Assembly (NCBI GenBank): GCA_910574715.1
Contig: CAJTCH010000019.1
Location: 1-64,000, forward strand
Length of the DNA stretch: 64,000 nt
Reading direction: 5' to 3'
From: Lachnospiraceae bacterium
Lineage (GTDB): Bacteria; Bacillota; Clostridia; Lachnospirales; Lachnospiraceae
Shown: piece by piece, positions 33,678 to 42,966 of the stretch
Layout of the letters: the number at the start of each line of letters is the position of its first letter
How positions within the stretch are numbered: position 1 is the stretch's first letter
Position numbers and translations under genes: made by a program
The notes under the pieces: model-generated
The model's database searches: none
What the model was told of the DNA's origin: nothing
The model's input: only the letters and a program-made list of their open reading frames with translations

Positions 33678-35090
33678 ATGAGTAAGAAACCGGTTTTGGG
33701 TATTGTTGGGTTATCTGACGGAGATCTGGAGGTGCATGAGCAGCTAAAAGGTGTAGTTCAGGATCAGGTGGATGCAATTGCAGCGGCATTAAGGGCTTCA
33801 GGACAGGTGGAAGTGATAGAAGCTAAGAAGCTGGTCAATAGCGTCAGGTCGGCAAAAGAACAGGCGGAATATCTGCGGGATCAGGGCGTGGACGGAACGA
33901 TTCTGTCTTATGGAGTTTTCGCGTTTCCGAATTTTTCAGCGATCGTTGCGCAGAACGGGAAAGGCCCGTTTCTTCTGGCGGCGAATCTGAACCCGGACTG
34001 GCCGGGGATGGTGGCAATGCTTGCTGCCGGGGGTGCGTTGAATCATCTGGGAATCCGGCATTTCCGGGCGAGCGGTGACGTCAAGGAACCGGAGGTGTTG
34101 GAGAGATACATACGGTTTGCCAGATGCGCCAGGGCAGTGAACCGGCTTAACGGTCAGAAATACGGTCTGATCGGCGGACGGAGCCTTGGCATGTACAGCG
34201 CCACGGTCAGTATGCAGGATTGGCAGAAGCAATTCGGCATTGATGTGGATCACATGGATCAGAGTGAACTGGTGCGTCTGGCAGAGGAAGTTCCGGACGA
34301 ACAGGTGGAACGGGCGTTTCAATGGCTGAGTGAGAATGTGGGAGAGATCCATTATAATGGCACCAGCTTCACTCCGGATAAGCTGAGGACACAGATCCGT
34401 CACTATGAAGCGCTGAAAAGGATCATCAGAGAGAATAGCTATGATTTTGTCGGTGTGAAATGTCACTATGAAATGAGCCGTCATCACTGTACGGAGTGTA
34501 TTGCGGCAGCCTTCTGCAATGATCCTTATGACTGGGACGGCGAGAAGGAACCGGTTGTATATGCCTGTGAAGCGGATTCGGATGCTGCGCTGACAATGCA
34601 GATCTTAAAATACCTTACGGATGGATCGGTGATCTTCATGGATGTACGGCATTATGATAGGGAGCATGATGTGATGGTATTCTGCAACTGCGGCTCCCAG
34701 TCTACTTACTATGCGACAGGGACGGATGATTATAAATTGAATCTCAGTAAGACAAAGCTGTATCCGGCGCTGGATATCTATGCAGGAGGCGGATGCCATG
34801 TCAATCTGATGACGGCTCCGGGTCATGCAACGATCGCCCGGCTGAACCGCAGGGAGGGGAAATACAGGATGACAATCATTCCTGCCGATTTTGTCACATT
34901 ACCGGAAGAGAAAATGGCGGAGACAACCCGGGAATGGCCGCATGTATTTGCGAAGCTGCCCTTCGATCATCAGATCTTCTTGGATAAATTCGATGCGAAC
35001 CACTGTCATGCCGTGTATGGGGATAAGGTACAGGAATTGCTGATGATCTGTGAGATGCTGGATATTGATGCAGAGATATTGGGGGAATAG
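33678..35090 (+). CDS. L-fucose isomerase family protein (short form)
   Basis: A 470-residue protein related to the L-fucose/arabinose isomerase fold. It opens KPVLGIVGLSDGDLEVHEQL and contains GLIGGRSLGMYSATVS, FVGVKCHYEMSRHHCTE and CEADSDAALTMQILKYL. Such enzymes interconvert aldoses and ketoses with a divalent metal. It is clearly shorter than the 597-residue FucI-like protein at 42967, so it may be a subgroup with another substrate. The ATG at 33678 follows the aldolase by a few bases. The longer frame starts inside that gene. Confidence 0.75.
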   Translation: MSKKPVLGIVGLSDGDLEVHEQLKGVVQDQVDAIAAALRASGQVEVIEAKKLVNSVRSAKEQAEYLRDQGVDGTILSYGVFAFPNFSAIVAQNGKGPFLLAANLNPDWPGMVAMLAAGGALNHLGIRHFRASGDVKEPEVLERYIRFARCARAVNRLNGQKYGLIGGRSLGMYSATVSMQDWQKQFGIDVDHMDQSELVRLAEEVPDEQVERAFQWLSENVGEIHYNGTSFTPDKLRTQIRHYEALKRIIRENSYDFVGVKCHYEMSRHHCTECIAAAFCNDPYDWDGEKEPVVYACEADSDAALTMQILKYLTDGSVIFMDVRHYDREHDVMVFCNCGSQSTYYATGTDDYKLNLSKTKLYPALDIYAGGGCHVNLMTAPGHATIARLNRREGKYRMTIIPADFVTLPEEKMAETTREWPHVFAKLPFDHQIFLDKFDANHCHAVYGDKVQELLMICEMLDIDAEILGE

Positions 35091-35093
35091 AAG

Positions 35094-36089
35094 ATGCAGA
35101 GGATATTGAATGATCCGGATTACATTGTGGATGAGATGCTGAGCGGCTTTTTGAAAGCACATTCAGATATTGTTGCGCCGACCGGGAATCCCCGGGTCGT
35201 GAAGGCGAAGAAGATAAGGAAGGATAAGGTGGGTGTGGTGACCGGAGGCGGTTCCGGCCACAAACCGGCATTTATCGGATATGTCGGGGAGAATCTCTGT
35301 GACGCGGCAGCGGTGGGGGAGATCTGCAGTTCTCCGACCGCGGCGGCATTCCTGGATGCTTTCCGGGAGGCGGATCAGGGGAAGGGTGTTGCCTGTCTCT
35401 ACGGCAATTACTCCGGTGATAATATGAATGTGAAGATGGCGGTTAGAATGGCGAAGCGAGAAGGAATCCAGGTCAAGACGGTTGTTGCCAATGATGATGC
35501 GGTTTCTGCGCCAAAGGATCAGAGGGAGAAACGAAGGGGTGTCGCCGGAGAAGTGCTGATGTGGAAGGTCGGCGGTGCAAGAGCGGCGCTTGGCGGAAAC
35601 CTTGATGAGGTGGCTGCGGCGGCGCAGAAAGCGATCGATCATACGCGTTCGGTCGGAATCGGGCTGACACCATGTACGCTTCCGGCGGTGGGGCATCCTA
35701 ATTTTGAGATTCGGCCGGGTACTATGGAGGTTGGGATCGGGCATCATGGCGAGCCGGGGATCGAGGTGTGTCCGCTTGAGACGGCGAAGCAGATGGCAGG
35801 CCGGATGCTGGATATTATAGTGCCGGATTATCCGTTTGCGTCAGGAGACGAGACGGCTGTGCTTGTGTCAGGGCTTGGAGCGACGCCGGTGATGGAGCTA
35901 TATGTATTGTATAACGAGGTGGAACGGATTCTGGGAGAGACGGGGATTCGGGTATATAAGTCCTATGTCGGTAATTACTTTACTTCGCTGGATATGATGG
36001 GGGTAACTCTGACCGTGATGAAGTTGGATGAGCAGTTGAAGGAGTTATTGGACCTTCCGGTCAATACGGCAGGCTTGAAGCAGCTATAG
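35094..36089 (+). CDS. dhaK: Dihydroxyacetone kinase subunit DhaK-like
   Basis: A 331-residue Dak1-domain protein. GVVTGGGSGHKPAFIGYVG binds the substrate and IGHHGEPGIE carries the histidine that attaches to the ketose carbonyl. It works with DhaL, next in the operon. No phosphotransferase DhaM is visible, and the ATP-dependent homologues described for erythrulose kinases have the same two modules. The context, with RpiB-like and polyol dehydrogenase genes, makes a tetrulose as plausible as dihydroxyacetone. Confidence 0.85.
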   Translation: MQRILNDPDYIVDEMLSGFLKAHSDIVAPTGNPRVVKAKKIRKDKVGVVTGGGSGHKPAFIGYVGENLCDAAAVGEICSSPTAAAFLDAFREADQGKGVACLYGNYSGDNMNVKMAVRMAKREGIQVKTVVANDDAVSAPKDQREKRRGVAGEVLMWKVGGARAALGGNLDEVAAAAQKAIDHTRSVGIGLTPCTLPAVGHPNFEIRPGTMEVGIGHHGEPGIEVCPLETAKQMAGRMLDIIVPDYPFASGDETAVLVSGLGATPVMELYVLYNEVERILGETGIRVYKSYVGNYFTSLDMMGVTLTVMKLDEQLKELLDLPVNTAGLKQL

Positions 36090-36131
36090 CGTATTCTGTG
36101 CAGTGCACAATATAGTAGAAAAGGCGGAGGA

Positions 36132-36800
36132 ATGAGTATGGATATATTTGAGAATGCACAGGGGAAATCAGTCCTATTGAAGATGGCAAAAGCAATCCAG
36201 GAGAAGAAAGCTTATCTTGGCGAAGTGGACGGCCTGATCGGAGACGGGGACCACGGCATGAATATGAACAAGGGGTTCCGTGTATTTGAAGAACGGATCA
36301 AGGATAGAGATATTGGATTTGTCCAAGGGCTTGGAGAGCTTGGGGAGATTCTGTTCAATGAGATAGGCGGTTCGATGGGGCCTATATATGGAACTTTGTT
36401 TATGGATGCATCGGAAGCTGGGGAAGGAAAGGAAGAGATTGGAACAGAGGAACTGGCACAGATGTTGGAGGCAGGGTTATGTGGACTCTATGAGATCGTG
36501 GAAGCCAGAGTGGGCGACAAGACGATGGTAGATACCCTTGCTCCGGCTGTTGCAAGCCTTAAAAGCTCAGTCAAAGAAGGTGTTCCGCTTGGGGAGGCGC
36601 TGATCCGGATGAAAATAAAGGCAGAGGAAGGGAGAGATTCAACAATAGGGCTTATTGCAAGATACGGACGTTCCAGCAGACTGGGAGAGCGCTCCAGAGA
36701 AGTACCGGATGCGGGCGCGGTGTCCTGCTGTATCATCTTGTGCGCATTGGCGGACGGGATCGATGAACTGATGAAGGATGCGGAAGGGGGAAGGATATGA
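36132..36800 (+). CDS. dhaL: Dihydroxyacetone kinase subunit DhaL-like
   Basis: A 222-residue Dak2-domain protein with the nucleotide- and magnesium-binding loop VDGLIGDGDHGMNMNKGF and a GGSMGPIYGTLF stretch. The C-terminus is longer than some PTS-type DhaL proteins. It phosphorylates the ketose bound to DhaK. A GGCGGAGG site precedes it. Its stop overlaps the next start (ATGA), so translation is coupled. Confidence 0.85.
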   Translation: MSMDIFENAQGKSVLLKMAKAIQEKKAYLGEVDGLIGDGDHGMNMNKGFRVFEERIKDRDIGFVQGLGELGEILFNEIGGSMGPIYGTLFMDASEAGEGKEEIGTEELAQMLEAGLCGLYEIVEARVGDKTMVDTLAPAVASLKSSVKEGVPLGEALIRMKIKAEEGRDSTIGLIARYGRSSRLGERSREVPDAGAVSCCIILCALADGIDELMKDAEGGRI

Positions 36801-37261
36801 GACTTGCGGTTGGATGTGATGAGGCGGCATATGGATTGAAAATTGAGATCATGAGACATCTGGATAACAAAGGTATCGAGTATCAGGATTTCGGCGCACG
36901 GGAGGGAGAAGTAGTTCTATATCCGGATGTGGCGTATTCTGTTGCAGATGCGGTTGCCTCGGGGGAATATGAACGGGGAATATTGATGTGCGGCACGGGG
37001 ATCGGTATGGCGATCTGTGCCAATAAGGTGCCGGGTGTCCGTGCGGCGGTATGCCATGACCCGTTTTCAGCAGAGAGATCGCGCAAAAGCAATGACGCGC
37101 AGATTATGTGTATGGGAGAAAGAGTCATAGGAGTGGAGTTGGCTAAATATCTGGTGGATATCTGGCTGGAGTGTGATTTCGCGGGCAGCAGTTCCGTTCC
37201 AAAGGTTCGGAGGATCAATGAACTGGAGCAGGAGCATATCAGAAAGTCGATTGCCACTTGA
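36797..37261 (+). CDS. RpiB/LacAB family sugar-phosphate isomerase
   Basis: A 154-residue isomerase with MCGTGIGMAICANKVPGVRAAVC, ARSRKSNDAQ-type residues and CMGERVIG, the family signature. RpiB-type proteins interconvert ribose and ribulose 5-phosphates, and relatives act on allose, galactose or erythrulose phosphates. It is coupled to dhaL by an ATGA overlap. It is the last gene of the first module, and a 270-bp regulatory gap follows. Confidence 0.85.
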   Translation: MRLAVGCDEAAYGLKIEIMRHLDNKGIEYQDFGAREGEVVLYPDVAYSVADAVASGEYERGILMCGTGIGMAICANKVPGVRAAVCHDPFSAERSRKSNDAQIMCMGERVIGVELAKYLVDIWLECDFAGSSSVPKVRRINELEQEHIRKSIAT

Positions 37262-37329
37262 TTTGTGTGAAATAATATTACTTTCAGTGACGGCGAATAA
37301 AATGATTTTACATTTTTTATAAAAAAGTA

Positions 37330-37357
37330 TTGACATTATGAAATAATATTTTATAAT
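37330..37357 (+). promoter_or_regulatory. Promoter-like sequence in the 37.3-37.5 kb gap
   Basis: TTGACA at 37330-37335, 16-bp spacer, TATAAT at 37352-37357. It is a good consensus, about 175 bp before the dehydrogenase start. Confidence 0.55.
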
Positions 37358-37412
37358 ATACTATATAAAAAGCACAATAATATGAGTGAACAAAGTAAAA
37401 ATATGGCAAATA

Positions 37413-37458
37413 TTTACATTAACAGGATATTTATGCGTATAATTTGAAATAAAATTTC
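37413..37458 (+). promoter_or_regulatory. Promoter with adjoining GAAATAAAATTTC operator
   Basis: TTTACA near 37413 and TATAAT at 37438-37443 (longer than ideal spacing) are followed at once by the perfect palindrome GAAATAAAATTTC at 37446-37458. The palindrome would cover the transcription start. The same 13-mer occurs upstream of the aldolase gene at 52673-52685. It probably binds the RpiR regulator of this locus. Confidence 0.55.
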
Positions 37459-37531
37459 TTTCCAGAAAATGTCAGATACTCAAGATGAAATGTAAAAACA
37501 GTTTTTTACTGTACAGGGAAGGAGAGAAAAT

Positions 37532-38626
37532 ATGAGCTCAAAGATGAGAGCATTGGTTACATACGGTGCACATGATTACCGTTATGAAGAGGTGGAGATT
37601 CCCAGGGCAGGATCAGGGGAGATCATCATAAAAGTAGAAGGCTGCGGAATCTGTGCCGGTGATCTGAAGGCATTTAAAGGAGGCAGCGTATTCTGGGGAG
37701 ACGGGAAGAAGCCGCCGTATCTGGAAGTGCCGGCGATCGGCGGACATGAATTTGTAGGACATATTGTTGAGATAGGGGAAGATATTGACAAGAAAGAGAC
37801 ATACGGGATTGCCGATAAGGAATTCAAGGTCGGCGACCGGGTAGCGGTAGAGCAGATTGCTCCCTGCGGAACTTGCAGGTATTGCCGTGAAGGGAAGTAT
37901 CATCTGTGTGCACCGCACAATGTATATGGCTTCAAGAATTATCTGAACGGCGGTTTTGCAGAATATGCGAAGCTTACGAAGGAATCGCTGATATCTAAGA
38001 TACCGGAGGATATGCCGCTTGAACAGGCGCTTCTGATCGAACCTTATGCGTGTTCTATGCACGCGGTAGACAGAGCGAAGATCGAAGCGGACGATATCGT
38101 GGTGATCTCAGGGGCAGGATGCCTTGGGCTTGGAATGATCACCGCGGCAAGGAGGAAGAACCCCAGGTGCCTGATTGCCTTGGATCTTAATGACGAGAGA
38201 CTTAAGATGGCAGAGGAATTCGGATGTGACAGGGTGGTCAATCCGGCGAAGGAAGATCTTGAGGCGGTGATTATGGAACTGACCAAAGGATACGGGTGTG
38301 ACGTATACATAGAGGCAACCGGCCATCCGTCCAGTGTGAAGCAGGGGCTTGAGATCATTCGGAAGGCAGGGCGTTTTATCGAATTCAGCCTGTTCTTGGA
38401 ACCGGTGACCTGTGACTGGAGCGTGATCGGAGACGGGAAAGAGCTCGATATGCATGGAGTAAGCTTAAGCTATGGATGTTTCCCCGAGACGATCCGCGGG
38501 CTGTATTCGGGTGAGCTCAAGTCAGATGGAGTCGTGACTCATAGATTCGAGCTTTGCGATTACGAGGCGGCTTTTGAACAGAGCGGCAGCGGAGCAGGAT
38601 CCGTCAAAGTAGCATTTACATTTTAA
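37532..38626 (+). CDS. Zinc-dependent polyol dehydrogenase (threonine/sorbitol dehydrogenase family)
   Basis: A 364-residue medium-chain dehydrogenase. Catalytic zinc ligands lie in EGCGICAGDLKAF and GGHEFVGHIVEIG, structural zinc in CGTCRYCREGKYHLC, and the nucleotide fold in SGAGCLGLGMITAA. It oxidises a polyol or sugar alcohol with NAD(P). From memory it resembles erythritol/threitol dehydrogenases that precede DhaK-type kinases. It is the first gene of the importer module and sits behind the candidate RpiR operator. Confidence 0.8.
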   Translation: MSSKMRALVTYGAHDYRYEEVEIPRAGSGEIIIKVEGCGICAGDLKAFKGGSVFWGDGKKPPYLEVPAIGGHEFVGHIVEIGEDIDKKETYGIADKEFKVGDRVAVEQIAPCGTCRYCREGKYHLCAPHNVYGFKNYLNGGFAEYAKLTKESLISKIPEDMPLEQALLIEPYACSMHAVDRAKIEADDIVVISGAGCLGLGMITAARRKNPRCLIALDLNDERLKMAEEFGCDRVVNPAKEDLEAVIMELTKGYGCDVYIEATGHPSSVKQGLEIIRKAGRFIEFSLFLEPVTCDWSVIGDGKELDMHGVSLSYGCFPETIRGLYSGELKSDGVVTHRFELCDYEAAFEQSGSGAGSVKVAFTF

Positions 38627-38677
38627 TCAGGAAGAGGAAATATTCTGCCATGTTTCATCAACTGTAAAGTAGGATCC

Positions 38678-38812
38678 GGTAACGGTACAGACAGGTCTGC
38701 GCACTTGCTGCGCTGACCGTGAGAACATGATTCAGGAATGCAAAAATCCCATCGCGAAGCGATTTTAAATGGATTTTTGCATGTAACAGGGCAGCTTGTC
38801 TGAACTGTTACG
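38678..38812. repeat. Palindromic repeat element with GTAAC(A/G)GTNCAGACA ends
   Basis: The left end GTAACGGTACAGACA (about 38680) and the right end, read in reverse complement as GTAACAGTTCAGACA, agree at 13 of 15 positions. The interior contains a long hairpin, ATGCAAAAATCC/GGATTTTTGCAT, at 38738-38782. It fills most of the gap between the dehydrogenase and the binding-protein gene. Shorter relatives lie at 52611 and 62978. Confidence 0.55.
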
Positions 38813-38879
38813 GCCCCGATGCAATGGTGGATAGTTGGCAGATTATTTATAAAGCATCAGAAAACAGGAGGTAAAGATT

Positions 38880-40286
38880 ATGAAAAAAAGGTTAGTATCG
38901 CTTCTCTTAGTGGCAGCTATGTGCGGCAGCCTGGCGGCATGCTCAAGTTCTGATTCCGGGTCAGACGCCGGATCAGATTCCCAGGGAACAGAGACAGAAG
39001 AGGGATCAGAAGAGGGAGCATCCGGAGATGGTGTCACCGTATCTATCGCAATGCTGAACAATCCGATCTGTTCTAAGCTTGCCGATCTCACGGAAGAGTA
39101 TTATGAGGCGGAAGGTGTGACGATCGATTTCGCGATCCTTCCAGAGAATGATCTTCGTGAGAAAGCGAATCTGGAGGCTTCCACAGGCGGAACTACATAT
39201 GACGTGTATTTTACAGGTCCTTATGAGGCGAACTACTGGATCAATTATGGATGGGCAGAGAACCTGCAGCCGTATATTGATAAGATGACGGATGAGCAGA
39301 AGGCATCCCTGGATCTTGATGATTACTTCCCAAGTATCCTGGATTCCGTATCTGATCCGAAGACAGGCGACTTGTATGCGCTTCCGTTCTTTGGCGAGGC
39401 AAGCTTCTTCATGTACAATAAGGAACTTTTGGCGAATGCCAACGTTGAGATGCCGGACAATCCGACATGGGACGATATCTATGAGATCGCAGTGGCGGTA
39501 GACGACGAGGAAGCCGGAATCACCGGTATGACGATGCGCGGTGCACCTGGCTGGGGCATGAGCGGCGCTCCGTTCGTGACGATGATCAATGCCATGGGCG
39601 GCAAGTTCTATGATATGGATTGGAATGCAACGGTAGATACAAAAGAACAGAGAGCTGCATGGGAGATGTATAAGAAGATTCTCCGTGACGCAGGACAGGA
39701 TGATATTATTACATATACCTACAATGAATGTATCAGTTTGATGAACTCTGGTAAATGCGGTATTTGGTATGATGCGACCTCCAACGGCCCGAATCTTGAG
39801 GCAGAGGATTCCAAGATCAAGGGTAAGGTTGGATATGTACAGTCTCCGTCAGGCTGGCTGTGGAACTGGGGTATGAACATGAACCCGAATACGACCGACG
39901 AGAAGAAGCAGGCTGCATTTGATTTCATGGTATGGGCATGCTCTAAGGATTATGTGGCCTTAAGTCTTGAAGTAGACCCAAGCGGATCTGCAACACCGTC
40001 AGGTGTCAGAGAGTCAACCTATGAACTGGATGAGTACAAGGAATTCCCATATGCACAGCCGACGATCGAAGCGCTGAACAGTGTTGATTTCAACCATCCA
40101 TGTAAAGACGACGTTCCATATGTCGGCCTGCAGTACATTGCAATTCCGGAATTCGTAGAAGCCGGCGACAAGATGACAGAGAATCTTGCGGCGTTTGTAA
40201 CGGATGAGATGACATTGGACGAAGCGATCAAAGAGACACAGAAGGTATTCGAAGAAGTTGCAGAAGAAGGTGGCTACAAGGAGTAA
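38880..40286 (+). CDS. ABC transporter sugar-binding lipoprotein (family 1)
   Basis: A 468-residue extracellular solute-binding protein. The lipoprotein signal is MKKRLVSLLLVAAMCGSLAAC, followed by a Ser/Gly/Asp-rich linker. The mature part has the family 1 pattern (YEAEGVTIDFAILPENDLREK, GDLYALPFFGEASFFMYNKELL, SGKCGIWYDATS). It delivers a sugar or polyol to the permeases at 40360 and 41242. A GGAGG site precedes the start. A strong GC hairpin after the stop may keep its transcript level high. Confidence 0.88.
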   Translation: MKKRLVSLLLVAAMCGSLAACSSSDSGSDAGSDSQGTETEEGSEEGASGDGVTVSIAMLNNPICSKLADLTEEYYEAEGVTIDFAILPENDLREKANLEASTGGTTYDVYFTGPYEANYWINYGWAENLQPYIDKMTDEQKASLDLDDYFPSILDSVSDPKTGDLYALPFFGEASFFMYNKELLANANVEMPDNPTWDDIYEIAVAVDDEEAGITGMTMRGAPGWGMSGAPFVTMINAMGGKFYDMDWNATVDTKEQRAAWEMYKKILRDAGQDDIITYTYNECISLMNSGKCGIWYDATSNGPNLEAEDSKIKGKVGYVQSPSGWLWNWGMNMNPNTTDEKKQAAFDFMVWACSKDYVALSLEVDPSGSATPSGVRESTYELDEYKEFPYAQPTIEALNSVDFNHPCKDDVPYVGLQYIAIPEFVEAGDKMTENLAAFVTDEMTLDEAIKETQKVFEEVAEEGGYKE

Positions 40287-40309
40287 CAAATAAGCCTTGA
40301 AAATTCACA

Positions 40310-40330
40310 GGGGCGGCTGACAGCCGCCCC
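40310..40330 (+). promoter_or_regulatory. Intercistronic stabilising hairpin
   Basis: GGGGCGGCTG-A-CAGCCGCCCC is a perfect 10-bp stem between the binding-protein and permease genes, without a T-tract. Such hairpins often protect the upstream, highly translated message. Confidence 0.5.
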
Positions 40331-40359
40331 TTATCTAAAATAAGAATGGAATGAAGCTT

Positions 40360-41229
40360 ATGAATAAAAATATAGAACGCACTTTTGTTGCGCCTGCATG
40401 TATAATCGTGGCGATTGCCACACAGATACCATTTATCCTCACGATTATCTTTTCGACGCTCAGGTGGAATATCCTGCGTCCCGACCAGGGGATAAAATTC
40501 GTTGGTATAAAAAATTTCAAATATTACCTGACAGATTCGGAATTCTATATCATCTGTCTGCAGACGATCGTACTGATTGGTTCGGCGCTGGTCCTGTGCA
40601 TGGTATTCGGCTATCTGATCGCGCTGATGCTGGACTGCGATGTGCCGGGGAAGACGCTTTCGCGGACATTGATCTTAAGCCCGTTCTTCGTCATGACGAC
40701 CACCACAGGCGTACTCTGGAAGACGACGATATTGAATACGAACTACGGGTGGGTAGGAACGATCGCCGATATGCTGGGAATAAAAGCGATTGATTTTGTC
40801 AGCTATTATTCCAGACCTCTGTTGGTGTTCTTGTTCGTATGGCAATGGATGCCGTTCTTCGTGCTTGTTCTTCTGGGAGGTCTGCAGGGAATCCCGGAAG
40901 AAGTGCTGGAGCGTGCGAATCTGGACGGATGCAACTGGTTCGAGATGACCTTCAAGATCAAGCTTCCTATGATATTCAACCATATGCAGGTGGCGCTGAT
41001 GCTGGGTCTGATCTTCCTTGTGAAGGAATTCGGTCTGATCCTCACGACTACGTCAGGAGGACCGGGACAGAAGACCTATACATTGACGTATTATATTTAC
41101 AAGGCGCTGTTCAGCGGTTCCAATGTAGGCAGGGCGGCGAGTTTATCGGTTATCACGGTAGTGGTGACACTTACGGTGATCAATCTGATATTCCGCACGA
41201 TCAAGAAACGCCGTGAATTGTATCAGTAG
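40360..41229 (+). CDS. ABC sugar transporter permease, MalF-like
   Basis: About 289 residues with six predicted membrane helices. The EAA loop (EEVLERANLDGCNWFEMTFKIKLPMI) contacts the ATPase. I take the ATG at 40360 because GGAATG lies at a better distance than for the ATG three codons upstream. It pairs with the permease at 41242. Confidence 0.85.
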   Translation: MNKNIERTFVAPACIIVAIATQIPFILTIIFSTLRWNILRPDQGIKFVGIKNFKYYLTDSEFYIICLQTIVLIGSALVLCMVFGYLIALMLDCDVPGKTLSRTLILSPFFVMTTTTGVLWKTTILNTNYGWVGTIADMLGIKAIDFVSYYSRPLLVFLFVWQWMPFFVLVLLGGLQGIPEEVLERANLDGCNWFEMTFKIKLPMIFNHMQVALMLGLIFLVKEFGLILTTTSGGPGQKTYTLTYYIYKALFSGSNVGRAASLSVITVVVTLTVINLIFRTIKKRRELYQ

Positions 41230-41241
41230 AGGAGGGATAAA

Positions 41242-42114
41242 GTGAAGAAGGTAGCTATCCAGCGTGATTCGAGGAGTAGAAAAGCGGCCGCAAGACGGGA
41301 AGCCAGGAGATGGATTGCCGGAATATTGATACTGGCTTTTGCGCTGCTTTATTTTTTCCCGATCTTATATATGATCTTAAGCGGCTTTAAAACTGAGGCA
41401 GAAGCGGCTGTGCCGTCGCTGTTGTTTCATCCGACGCTTGTGACCTGGCAGAAGGTGCTTGCGAACGCATCTATGATCAATTATCTGAAGAATACGGTGT
41501 TCCAGGTGATCGCAGGAACGTGTCTCTGCCTGATTATCGGAATACCGGCCACATATGCGCTTGTATTCGCAAGGTTCAAGAAGGAAGGCAAAGGAGAGAG
41601 CCTCTATAACTGGTTTGTGACCACGATCCTGCTTCCTCCGGTGGCGGTTCTGATCCCGCTGTATCTGATCTTCAACGAACTGCAGTTAAACCACACGAGG
41701 GCGGGGCTTTTGTTCCTCTATGTGGGATTCCATCTGCCGATCTGTATCTGGCTGTTGTATTCGTTCTTCAAGGATGTTCCGGAGGAAGTCGTGGAGGCGG
41801 CTAAGATCGACGGGTGCAGCAGTGTCCAGCTGATCATGGGAATTGTGATTCCGCTGACGAAGACGGGGATCATGACGGCAGGGCTCCTGGTAGCGGTATT
41901 CATCTGGAATGAATTCTTCCTGGGATATAACCTGACGACAAATGCGACGGCGACACTTCCGGTATACATGGCGAGATTCGGACAGCAGCAGGGGCAGTTT
42001 ATTGCACAGTTGTCTGCCTCGGCGTCCATTTCCTGTGTTCCGCCTATGATATTCGGGTGGATCTCGCAGAAGTCTCTGATCAAAGGGCTTACGGCCGGAG
42101 CGGTGAAGGGATAA
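41242..42114 (+). CDS. ABC sugar transporter permease, MalG-like
   Basis: A 290-residue permease starting at a GTG with GAGGAGGG upstream. A basic N-terminus precedes six helices. The EAA loop is EEVVEAAKIDGCSSVQLIMGIVIPLT. Together with the previous gene it forms the heterodimeric channel. The ATPase is encoded farther down at 44792. Confidence 0.87.
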   Translation: MKKVAIQRDSRSRKAAARREARRWIAGILILAFALLYFFPILYMILSGFKTEAEAAVPSLLFHPTLVTWQKVLANASMINYLKNTVFQVIAGTCLCLIIGIPATYALVFARFKKEGKGESLYNWFVTTILLPPVAVLIPLYLIFNELQLNHTRAGLLFLYVGFHLPICIWLLYSFFKDVPEEVVEAAKIDGCSSVQLIMGIVIPLTKTGIMTAGLLVAVFIWNEFFLGYNLTTNATATLPVYMARFGQQQGQFIAQLSASASISCVPPMIFGWISQKSLIKGLTAGAVKG

Positions 42115-42162
42115 AGCTATAGAGTAAGAAGGCAGTGCCACGAACAGGAGGTATAAAGGATT

Positions 42163-42927
42163 ATGAATATTATGGATAAATTCTGCCTGAAAGGCAGGAA
42201 AGCGATCGTAACCGGCGGTGCACAGGGAATCGGATTCAATTATGCATCTGCGGTTGCCGCGGCGGGAGCAGATGTTGCGATCGCGGATATCAACGGAGAG
42301 AAGGCCAGAGAGACGGCAGAACAGATTGCCGGAGAATATCATGTGAAGGCTATGGGAATCCAGGCAGATGTAACCTCTCCTGAGCAGGTGGAGCGTATGT
42401 GCAGGGAGATGGCGGAAGAGATGGGACGGATCGACATCGCGTTCTGCAATGCGGGAATCTCTATCAATGTACCGGCGGAAGAGATGACCTATGAGCAGTG
42501 GCGGAAGGTGATTGATATTAACTTAACGGGAGTATTCCTGACGGCGACAGCGGCGGGGAGGTATATGATCCGGCAGGGCGGCGGTTCGATCATCAATACG
42601 GCGTCTATGTCCGGTCATATCGTGAATATCCCGCAGCCCCAGGTCGCGTACAATGCTTCTAAGGCAGGGGTGATCATGCTGACCAAGTCTCTGGCGGTGG
42701 AATGGGCGGATAAGAATGTCCGGGTAAATAGTATCAGCCCTGGATACATTATGACGGATCTGATCAGAGGGCATGAGCTGATCCCAAGATGGACGGAACT
42801 GTCCCCGTCTTCGAGAATGGGGAATCCGGAAGAACTTCAGGGAGTTGCGCTGTATCTGGCAAGCGACGCCAGTTCATTTACAACGGGATCGGATTTCGTG
42901 GTTGACGGTGCGTATACCTGTGTCTGA
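42163..42927 (+). CDS. Short-chain dehydrogenase/reductase
   Basis: A 254-residue classical SDR: the NAD(P) loop TGGAQGIGFNYA, AFCNAGISINV, and the active site INTASMSG plus YNASKAG. The TDLIRGHELIPRW and ASDASSFTTGSDFVVDGAYT segments are typical of sugar alcohol dehydrogenases of this class. It probably interconverts a polyol or ketose in the pathway. An AGGAGG site lies ten bases before the ATG. Confidence 0.85.
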   Translation: MNIMDKFCLKGRKAIVTGGAQGIGFNYASAVAAAGADVAIADINGEKARETAEQIAGEYHVKAMGIQADVTSPEQVERMCREMAEEMGRIDIAFCNAGISINVPAEEMTYEQWRKVIDINLTGVFLTATAAGRYMIRQGGGSIINTASMSGHIVNIPQPQVAYNASKAGVIMLTKSLAVEWADKNVRVNSISPGYIMTDLIRGHELIPRWTELSPSSRMGNPEELQGVALYLASDASSFTTGSDFVVDGAYTCV

Positions 42928-42966
42928 TTCGGATGGAGATGCAGATGAAGAAAGGAGCGAAAAGGT

